Positions 57,796 to 64,000 of a DNA stretch of 64,000 nucleotides are shown piece after piece (position 1 is the first letter of the stretch; every line of letters starts with the position of its first letter). The DNA comes from JASLMY01 sp965226475. Lineage in GTDB: Bacteria; Pseudomonadota; Alphaproteobacteria; GCA-2731375. The stretch spans positions 1,398,244 to 1,462,243 of the forward strand of contig CBDDDJ010000003.1 of the NCBI GenBank assembly GCA_965226475.1. The letters run 5' to 3'. A model generated the notes under the pieces. The model was not told the DNA's origin and ran no database searches. It worked only from the letters and a program-made list of their open reading frames with translations. Position numbers and translations under genes: made by a program.

Positions 57796-58677
57796 TTAGC
57801 GATTGAGGGTGCGTTTCCAATCCCGTCGCAGGGGCCGGAGCCAGACATCCTTTTTAGGCTTGTCGGACTGCCTGTCCCGGTCGTAGCGCCCGCGCCCCTG
57901 GGTGGTCCCGACGCGGGTCCAGCCGGAGGCCCTGTAAACGGCGCCGGTGTAGCGCGGGGTCTCGACGAAGGTCTCGATGAGCACGGGCGTGGTGTTGTAG
58001 CGCTCGGTCCAGTCATCGGGCAGGCGCCGGCGGATGATGGCCAGGATGTGCGAACCCAGGTTGGGGATATTGATCCAGGGCAGGATCAGGAATCTCGGGT
58101 TGTCGACCACGAAGGGAAGGTTCTTCTCGCGCTTCTGCCGTGTCCATCCGATGAAGTTGTCGCGCGGGGCGAGCTTCCACGCGGCGGTGGAGAAGCCGAG
58201 CATGGCGAGCGGCCAGCCGTCGCGGTCGTGGACGGCGTAGCGCATCTGGGCGCCGACCAGGGTCTTGTATCCGAGATAGTGGTAGCGGGCGACGAACTCG
58301 TTCCAGAGCTTGCTCTGGCGGGTGCCGCGCACGACGGGGCGCAGGTCGAGCGGACGGACCTTGTCGAGGGTCGTCGGGGCCGGGAACAGCGGCGCTTCGG
58401 TGTCCGGCCCGAAGACGATCGGCCCGGGCCGGTTCTGCCGTCCCTGCGGCGCCGGCAGGGCGATCAGGCCGTCCCTGTGCATGGCCAGCATGGCGACCCT
58501 GGCCATCATGTCCTTGAGGCCGCTGTCGGGCTTGAACCAGCCGATGCGCCGGCAGAACTCCTTCGACAGCATATGGCGGTTCAACGGCGGCGGCCCGGCG
58601 ATCAGCGCGCGCAGCAGCGCCATTTCCCCGGCGGTGAAGTCGCGGCCGTAATAACGGCACTCGATCGCGCCGGTCAC
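57796..58677 (-). CDS. DUF4338 / DruA-like protein of the IS66-type element, intact
   Basis: 293 residues from a GTG (58677) that overlaps the transposase stop as GTGA. Motifs: CRYYGRDFTAGEMALLRALI, ALPAPQGRQNRPG, LWNEFVARYHYLGYKTLVGA, QMRYAVHDRDGWPLAMLGFS, RFLILPWINIPNLGSHILAI, and VLIETFVETPRYTGAVYRAS with GTTQGRGR. These are the DUF4338 blocks shared with DruA of the Druantia anti-phage system, but DUF4338 proteins also ride on IS66 elements, as here. A defence role is not implied by homology alone; it may serve transposition. Confidence 0.82.
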   Translation of the reverse strand: MTGAIECRYYGRDFTAGEMALLRALIAGPPPLNRHMLSKEFCRRIGWFKPDSGLKDMMARVAMLAMHRDGLIALPAPQGRQNRPGPIVFGPDTEAPLFPAPTTLDKVRPLDLRPVVRGTRQSKLWNEFVARYHYLGYKTLVGAQMRYAVHDRDGWPLAMLGFSTAAWKLAPRDNFIGWTRQKREKNLPFVVDNPRFLILPWINIPNLGSHILAIIRRRLPDDWTERYNTTPVLIETFVETPRYTGAVYRASGWTRVGTTQGRGRYDRDRQSDKPKKDVWLRPLRRDWKRTLNR

Positions 58678-61337
58678 GCCGGCGCCATGAGTTCGCGCCT
58701 GCGCTCCTCGCTCATCGACCATGGCAGCCACGGCGACAGGTCGTCCGGTGGTTTGCGATCGTTCTCCGCGCACGCTGCGAGCCACGTGTCCAGCCAGCTC
58801 AGGATGTCGATGCCATTCATCGAGAGCGTGCCCACCACCGAGTACATGATCGCCGTGAACCTGGCGCCGTCCTCGCTGTCGGAACCGAACGACAGCCGTC
58901 GCCCTATGGCCGGACCTCGTAACAATCTTTCGGCGCGATTGTTATCCAGAGGCACCTGCGGGCGGTCGACGAACACGCTCAGCCCTTCGCGATGGTTCAG
59001 CAGCGAGCGCAGCGCCCTGCCCTGGCGCGCCTGGTCCGGCAGGCCGACCAACTCCCGGGCGGCCTCCGCGAACAGGCCGTCGAGCGCCTCCTTCAACGCG
59101 CCCTGCGCCGCGTCGAACGCCGGCGTCTGGCGCTTGATCACGGGGTCGTAATGAGCCAACCTCGCCTCGTTCAGGCGGTAGATCGACGCGATCCGCTCGA
59201 TCCATCCCTGGCACCAGTCCGTCAATCTCACTTGGCCGGCCGCGCACTCGACAAAATCGCGGCGCATATGGGACCAACAGAATGCAAGGGTCACCTTGCC
59301 CTCGCGAAGGCGAGCGAGTCGCTTGTAGGCGCTATAGCGATCGCAGACGATGACCGTGTCGAGGAGAGCGTCGCCGAACAGCTTCTGCGCCGCCTCGGCG
59401 CTGCGCGAGGGGTCGATATGGAAAGAGACCGCGTCATTGCTGACCGAGACCCACAGCCAGGCGCGGCTCGAGCGGTCTTCCCCGCGAAGTTCCTGGACGC
59501 GCCAGCTGGTCTCGTCGGCATGGCGCAGCGCCGCCTTGTTCTGGTGCGCAAGGATCGCCTCGGCCAGCGGCTCGAACAGCGGCACGAACCGCTTCAGGCT
59601 GTCGGCCAGCGTCCCCGGCGAGACCGTCAGCCCTTGGGCGGACATCCACGCGGCAACGCGGTGCACGGGGCGGAAGCAGGCACAGTGCTCGAACAGGAAG
59701 CGTGCCCAGAAGCTGGTCCCGTAGAGCGTCCTGGGGAACAGCCGCGGCACCGGGGGCGCCGACACTTCCATGGGCGACGACGCGCACTCGCAGGTCCGGC
59801 GCCAGCGCGGACGGCGGATCACGCGCTTGTAGGCCTTGACCTCGATCTCGACGAGGGTGGATTCCTCGGCGCCGTTCGGCGCATAGAGCTGCCCGCACCG
59901 GCCGCAGACGCACGCATCCGGCGGCGGGTTGTGCTCTTCGGTGCGCTCATCGAGCCCGGGCCGCTGGGTGCGGCCGTGGCCGGGCGCGCCGCGCTGCTGG
60001 CCGCGCTTGTGTTCCGAGCCCGGCTTGTCCTGCTGCTCGCTCTTGCGGCCGTAGAGCGCCCTCGACAGCACCGCCCCGGTCGCACGAAGCCTCTCAAGCT
60101 GGACTTCCAGCGTCTCGATCCGGTTCCGCGACGTCTTCGCGCCCTTGCGCAGGCGGGCGTTCTCCCGGGACAGCGACTTGATCGTAGCCTTCTGGCGCCG
60201 CGACCTTCGCAGAGCCCTGCGGAGATCGGCGTCTGCAACGGACAGCGACTTCGACAACGTCTTCCTGACCGCCCGAAGCCCGGCAAGCTCGGACTCGAGT
60301 GCCTTCCTGATCGCGCGAAGCTTGGCAGGCTGAACCGCCAGCGCCGCTTTCCGGGTCTCCAACTCCCGCACGGTCCTGCGCAGACGGGCGTTGCCCTTGC
60401 GCAGCGCCTCGATCGTCGTCTTCTGACGCCGCGACCGCCTCAACGCCGCGCGCAGTTGGGCAGCCTCGTCGGACGGCAGCTTCGACAGCATCGCCCCGGC
60501 CGCCCGAAGCTTGGCGAGCCGGGCCTTCAACTTCTCCTTCCCGGCCCTGGACACCTCCAGGGCATGGCGCAGCCAGAAGACCTCGTCGGACAGCGATCGG
60601 GCCCGGGCCTCGCTGTCGCCCAGTATCCTCACCTCCCGATGGAGCCGAAGGGACTCGCTGGACAGCTTCTTCGCGGTCTCCCTGATGCGCTCCGTCCTCT
60701 CCTTCTCCTGGTCGAGGCGCGTGTTCAGCCGGGCGTTCTCCTTGTCCCGCCGGACCACCTCCTTGTCGAGCCGGCGGAGTTCCGTGCGAAGCGACCTGAC
60801 GGTCTCCTTCTGGTCCGGGGAAGGCTCCAGGACGGTGCGCCGCCGGGGCGGAGCGGGCCACGGCCCGGTCGCGCCCTCACGGGCCTTCGATGCCGCCAGG
60901 GCCTTGCGCAGCCGGGCGTTCTCCTTGCGCAGCGCCCCGGCCGTATCGAAGGCCGACGCGATGCCGGCTTCAGAAAGGAGCGTCTCCAGGCGCGCCACTT
61001 CCGCCTGCAAGGACGGCACGTCCCTTGCCGTGCGGCGGGCTTCCTTCGTCTCTTCGACGGCCTCACTCAGCCTGCGCCGGCAGGCCTTGAACCGAGACTT
61101 CCACGAACCGCCATCGCTGCGGGCGGCCACTTCCGCCCAGCGCAGCTCTTCCGCGCGCGCTTCGGCCGCGTCCGCCCGCGCCCGTTCCCGCTCACACTGT
61201 GACCGCCAGTCGCGCGGCGCGTGCTCCGGCACCGACACGGGGGACAACCGGACCCCGCCATTACCCTCGACCAGCGTCAGGTTGGTGCCAAAATCCTCGT
61301 CCAGAACCACCATGCGCACGACGATAGCGCATGGCAA
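58674..61337 (-). CDS. Long coiled-coil IS66-family transposase (887 aa)
   Basis: The C-terminal ~450 residues are a normal IS66 transposase: CVCGRCGQLYAPNGAEESTL (zinc/anchor), KAALRHADETSWRVQELRGE (Asp), VIVCDRYSAYKRLARLREGK (Asp), CWSHMRRDFVECAAGQV, and VPLDNNRAERLLRGPAIGRR (Glu). The first ~430 residues are almost entirely charged coiled coil with imperfect repeats (LRAALRRSRRQKTTIEAL, LRRALRRSRRQKATIKSL, each followed by NARLR). Typical TnpC is about 500 aa, so this is much longer. The start at 61337 is uncertain; 61313 (MVVLDEDFG) is an alternative. Confidence 0.9.
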   Translation of the reverse strand: MPCAIVVRMVVLDEDFGTNLTLVEGNGGVRLSPVSVPEHAPRDWRSQCERERARADAAEARAEELRWAEVAARSDGGSWKSRFKACRRRLSEAVEETKEARRTARDVPSLQAEVARLETLLSEAGIASAFDTAGALRKENARLRKALAASKAREGATGPWPAPPRRRTVLEPSPDQKETVRSLRTELRRLDKEVVRRDKENARLNTRLDQEKERTERIRETAKKLSSESLRLHREVRILGDSEARARSLSDEVFWLRHALEVSRAGKEKLKARLAKLRAAGAMLSKLPSDEAAQLRAALRRSRRQKTTIEALRKGNARLRRTVRELETRKAALAVQPAKLRAIRKALESELAGLRAVRKTLSKSLSVADADLRRALRRSRRQKATIKSLSRENARLRKGAKTSRNRIETLEVQLERLRATGAVLSRALYGRKSEQQDKPGSEHKRGQQRGAPGHGRTQRPGLDERTEEHNPPPDACVCGRCGQLYAPNGAEESTLVEIEVKAYKRVIRRPRWRRTCECASSPMEVSAPPVPRLFPRTLYGTSFWARFLFEHCACFRPVHRVAAWMSAQGLTVSPGTLADSLKRFVPLFEPLAEAILAHQNKAALRHADETSWRVQELRGEDRSSRAWLWVSVSNDAVSFHIDPSRSAEAAQKLFGDALLDTVIVCDRYSAYKRLARLREGKVTLAFCWSHMRRDFVECAAGQVRLTDWCQGWIERIASIYRLNEARLAHYDPVIKRQTPAFDAAQGALKEALDGLFAEAARELVGLPDQARQGRALRSLLNHREGLSVFVDRPQVPLDNNRAERLLRGPAIGRRLSFGSDSEDGARFTAIMYSVVGTLSMNGIDILSWLDTWLAACAENDRKPPDDLSPWLPWSMSEERRRELMAPA

Positions 61338-61436
61338 ATCGCGTTACCAGCAGAAAGACAGCACCTTGTGGGGCCTCGCCTCAACGTAGGAGATGCGCTT
61401 GACGGCACCCATTCCACGGCCTGAACGAACGCTTAC

Positions 61437-61444
61437 AAGCGTTC
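61437..61444. repeat. 8-bp target duplication, right (AAGCGTTC)
   Basis: Matches 57729-57736; lies between the two tandem element copies, followed by one extra G and the tip of copy 2. Confidence 0.85.
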
Positions 61445-61504
61445 GGTAAGCGTTCGTTCAGGCCGTGGAATCAGCGCGGGCGTTTCCATTCGCCCCGGCC
61501 GATT

Positions 61505-62272
61505 TTAGCGATTGAGGGTGCGTTTCCAATCCCGTCGCAGGGGCCGGAGCCAGACATCCTTTTTAGGCTTGTCGGACTGCCTGTCCCGGTCGTAGCGCTC
61601 GGTCCAGTCATCGGGCAAGCGCCGGCGGATGATGGCCAGGATGTGCGAACCCAGGTTGGGGATATTGATCCAGGGCAGGATCAGGAATCTCGGGTTGTCG
61701 ACCACGAAGGGAAGGTTCTTCTCGCGCTTCTGCCGTGTCCATCCGATGAAGTTGTCGCGCGGGGCGAGCTTCCACGCGGCGGTGGAGAAGCCGAGCATGG
61801 CGAGCGGCCAGCCGTCGCGGTCGTGGACGGCGTAGCGCATCTGGGCGCCGACCAGGGTCTTGTATCCGAGATAGTGGTAGCGGGCGACGAACTCGTTCCA
61901 GAGCTTGCTCTGGCGGGTGCCGCGCACGACGGGGCGCAGGTCGAGCGGACGGACCTTGTCGAGGGTCGTCGGGGCCGGGAACAGCGGCGCTTCGGTGTCC
62001 GGCCCGAAGACGATCGGCCCGGGCCGGTTCTGCCGTCCCTGCGGCGCCGGCAGGGCGATCAGGCCGTCCCTGTGCATGGCCAGCATGGCGACCCTGGCCA
62101 TCATGTCCTTGAGGCCGCCGTCGGGCTTGAACCAGCCGATGCGCCGGCAGAACTCCTTCGACAGCATATGGCGGTTCAACGGCGGCGGCCCGGCGATCAG
62201 CGCGCGCAGCAGCGCCATTTCCCCGGCGGTGAAGTCGCGGCCGTAATAACGGCACTCGATCGCGCCGGTCAC
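61505..62272 (-). CDS. DUF4338 / DruA-like protein with 38-residue in-frame deletion
   Basis: 255 residues. Identical to the copy-1 protein but for Ser/Gly near residue 60 and the loss of 38 residues between DDWTERY and DRDRQSDKP. The lost part includes VLIETFVE and TTQGRGR, the best-conserved C-terminal motifs. The breakpoints coincide with a GTAGCGC direct repeat present twice in copy 1 and once here. The frame is kept, but the protein is probably inactive. Confidence 0.8.
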   Translation of the reverse strand: MTGAIECRYYGRDFTAGEMALLRALIAGPPPLNRHMLSKEFCRRIGWFKPDGGLKDMMARVAMLAMHRDGLIALPAPQGRQNRPGPIVFGPDTEAPLFPAPTTLDKVRPLDLRPVVRGTRQSKLWNEFVARYHYLGYKTLVGAQMRYAVHDRDGWPLAMLGFSTAAWKLAPRDNFIGWTRQKREKNLPFVVDNPRFLILPWINIPNLGSHILAIIRRRLPDDWTERYDRDRQSDKPKKDVWLRPLRRDWKRTLNR

Positions 62273-64000
62273 GCCGGCGCCATGAGTTCGCGCCTGCGCT
62301 CCTCGCTCATCGACCATGGCAGCCACGGCGACAGGTCGTCCGGTGGTTTGCGATCGTTCTCCGCGCACGCTGCGAGCCACGTGTCCAGCCAGCTCAGGAT
62401 GTCGATGCCATTCATCGAGAGCGTGCCCACCACCGAGTACATGATCGCCGTGAACCTGGCGCCGTCCTCGCTGTCGGAACCGAACGACAGCCGTCGCCCT
62501 ATGGCCGGACCTCGTAACAATCTTTCGGCGCGATTGTTATCCAGAGGCACCTGCGGGCGGTCGACGAACACGCTCAGCCCTTCGCGATGGTTCAGCAGCG
62601 AGCGCAGCGCCCTGCCCTGGCGCGCCTGGTCCGGCAGGCCGACCAACTCCCGGGCGGCCTCCGCGAACAGGCCGTCGAGCGCCTCCTTCAACGCGCCCTG
62701 CGCCGCGTCGAACGCCGGCGTCTGGCGCTTGATCACGGGGTCGTAATGAGCCAACCTCGCCTCGTTCAGGCGGTAGATCGACGCGATCCGCTCGATCCAT
62801 CCCTGGCACCAGTCCGTCAATCTCACTTGGCCGGCCGCGCACTCGACAAAATCGCGGCGCATATGGGACCAACAGAATGCAAGGGTCACCTTGCCCTCGC
62901 GAAGGCGAGCGAGTCGCTTGTAGGCGCTATAGCGATCGCAGACGATGACCGTGTCGAGGAGAGCGTCGCCGAACAGCTTCTGCGCCGCCTCGGCGCTGCG
63001 CGAGGGGTCGATATGGAAAGAGACCGCGTCATTGCTGACCGAGACCCACAGCCAGGCGCGGCTCGAGCGGTCTTCCCCGCGAAGTTCCTGGACGCGCCAG
63101 CTGGTCTCGTCGGCATGGCGCAGCGCCGCCTTGTTCTGGTGCGCAAGGATCGCCTCGGCCAGCGGCTCGAACAGCGGCACGAACCGCTTCAGGCTGTCGG
63201 CCAGCGTCCCCGGCGAGACCGTCAGCCCTTGGGCGGACATCCACGCGGCAACGCGGTGCACGGGGCGGAAGCAGGCACAGTGCTCGAACAGGAAGCGTGC
63301 CCAGAAGCTGGTCCCGTAGAGCGTCCTGGGGAACAGCCGCGGCACCGGGGGCGCCGACACTTCCATGGGCGACGACGCGCACTCGCAGGTCCGGCGCCAG
63401 CGCGGACGGCGGATCACGCGCTTGTAGGCCTTGACCTCGATCTCGACGAGGGTGGATTCCTCGGCGCCGTTCGGCGCATAGAGCTGCCCGCACCGGCCGC
63501 AGACGCACGCATCCGGCGGCGGGTTGTGCTCTTCGGTGCGCTCATCGAGCCCGGGCCGCTGGGTGCGGCCGTGGCCGGGCGCGCCGCGCTGCTGGCCGCG
63601 CTTGTGTTCCGAGCCCGGCTTGTCCTGCTGCTCGCTCTTGCGGCCGTAGAGCGCCCTCGACAGCACCGCCCCGGTCGCACGAAGCCTCTCAAGCTGGACT
63701 TCCAGCGTCTCGATCCGGTTCCGCGACGTCTTCGCGCCCTTGCGCAGGCGGGCGTTCTCCCGGGACAGCGACTTGATCGTAGCCTTCTGGCGCCGCGACC
63801 TTCGCAGAGCCCTGCGGAGATCGGCGTCTGCAACGGACAGCGACTTCGACAACGTCTTCCTGACCGCCCGAAGCCCGGCAAGCTCGGACTCGAGTGCCTT
63901 CCTGATCGCGCGAAGCTTGGCAGGCTGAACCGCCAGCGCCGCTTTCCGGGTCTCCAACTCCCGCACGGTCCTGCGCAGGCGGGCGTTGCCCTTGCGCAGC
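62269..64000 (-). CDS. Long coiled-coil IS66-family transposase, copy 2, cut by window end
   Basis: C-terminal 577 residues or so of the same transposase as copy 1, with all three catalytic regions present; the N-terminal coiled coil continues beyond 64000. Its stop overlaps the GTG of the DruA-like gene, as in copy 1. Confidence 0.9.
   Translation of the reverse strand, partial: LRKGNARLRRTVRELETRKAALAVQPAKLRAIRKALESELAGLRAVRKTLSKSLSVADADLRRALRRSRRQKATIKSLSRENARLRKGAKTSRNRIETLEVQLERLRATGAVLSRALYGRKSEQQDKPGSEHKRGQQRGAPGHGRTQRPGLDERTEEHNPPPDACVCGRCGQLYAPNGAEESTLVEIEVKAYKRVIRRPRWRRTCECASSPMEVSAPPVPRLFPRTLYGTSFWARFLFEHCACFRPVHRVAAWMSAQGLTVSPGTLADSLKRFVPLFEPLAEAILAHQNKAALRHADETSWRVQELRGEDRSSRAWLWVSVSNDAVSFHIDPSRSAEAAQKLFGDALLDTVIVCDRYSAYKRLARLREGKVTLAFCWSHMRRDFVECAAGQVRLTDWCQGWIERIASIYRLNEARLAHYDPVIKRQTPAFDAAQGALKEALDGLFAEAARELVGLPDQARQGRALRSLLNHREGLSVFVDRPQVPLDNNRAERLLRGPAIGRRLSFGSDSEDGARFTAIMYSVVGTLSMNGIDILSWLDTWLAACAENDRKPPDDLSPWLPWSMSEERRRELMAPA

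Larger units (their letters stand above)
57737..61436 (-). mobile_element. IS66-type element carrying a DruA-like gene, copy 1 (complete)
   Basis: A 3700-bp element with perfect terminal repeats: GTAAGCGTTCGTTCAGGCCG at 57737 and its complement ending at 61436. It holds an 887-aa IS66 transposase gene and a coupled DUF4338/DruA-like gene, and is flanked by AAGCGTTC duplications. The flanking target itself repeats the element's own tip (gtaagcgttc). Confidence 0.9.
61446..64000 (-). mobile_element. IS66-type element with DruA-like gene, copy 2 (runs past the window)
   Basis: Starts with the same GTAAGCGTTCGTTCAGGCCG tip at 61446 and is nearly identical to copy 1 over 2.5 kb, in the same orientation. 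Differences seen are a few substitutions (for example Ser to Gly in GLKDMM) and the 114-bp deletion in the DruA-like gene. Confidence 0.9.

Noticed and set aside
57796..61337. A Druantia defence system
   Set aside because: Only a DUF4338/DruA-like gene is present, coupled to an IS66 transposase inside intact IS ends; no DruB-E genes or DruE helicase occur nearby.

Overview
The window is high-GC bacterial DNA. Its rRNA operon is laid out 16S - tRNA-Ile(GAT) - tRNA-Ala(TGC) - 23S - 5S - tRNA-fMet(CAT), the usual alphaproteobacterial order. The 16S sequence and the TRAP, GcvA-like and CaiB genes suit an alphaproteobacterium, probably Rhodospirillales-like; I cannot name a genus. The density of insertion sequences (IS5, IS256, IS630, IS481-like, IS1202/ISNCY, IS66, IS3, ISAs1, ISL3, IS21 and IS91 types, many broken) and of decayed genes suggests a genome undergoing IS expansion.

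Region 1 (1-16.7 kb) looks like core chromosome: a CoA transferase, a GST, a cysteine-synthase-like enzyme, an MBL-fold hydrolase, a LysR regulator, an M23 peptidase and the rRNA operon, with IS5, IS256 and IS630 insertions.

Region 2 (16.7-57.6 kb) is accessory. It begins after the intact tRNA-fMet and ends at a 49-bp tRNA-fMet 3'-half followed by a terminator, next to an intact tyrosine integrase. The simplest reading is a composite ~41-kb island in tRNA-fMet built by repeated integration, because at least six integrase fragments lie inside it. From left to right it holds an IS481-like element, a DUF2493/toprim pair, a mosaic of recombinase and transposase fragments, an amino-acid or peptide locus (broken D-threonine-aldolase-like gene, M19 dipeptidase, TRAP transporter), IS66, IS630 and IS3 elements, and then a defence- and toxin-rich half.

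That second half contains: a Phd/PemK-like toxin-antitoxin pair; an orphan 623-aa protein; an orphan 297-aa protein; an AT-rich minus-strand cluster (HigB-like toxin, HTH-ImmA/IrrE antitoxin, Nmad2-like protein, and a protein with two PGG..WG..GIHVHA domains and zinc ribbons); a HEPN-like gene split by ISAs1; a 941-bp tandem duplication of higB plus the start of higA; and a four-gene operon higB - higA(ImmA/IrrE) - CD-NTase (SMODS) - SLATT 2TM effector, which reads as a minimal CBASS-like system behind a toxin-antitoxin promoter. A truncated ParB-like gene, a DUF2442/DUF4160 pair and the integrase follow.

Region 3 (57.6-64.0 kb) has two tandem copies of a large IS66-type element. Each carries an unusually long coiled-coil transposase and a translationally coupled DUF4338/DruA-like gene. 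The first copy is complete and flanked by an 8-bp duplication; the second has a 114-bp in-frame deletion in the DruA-like gene and runs off the window.
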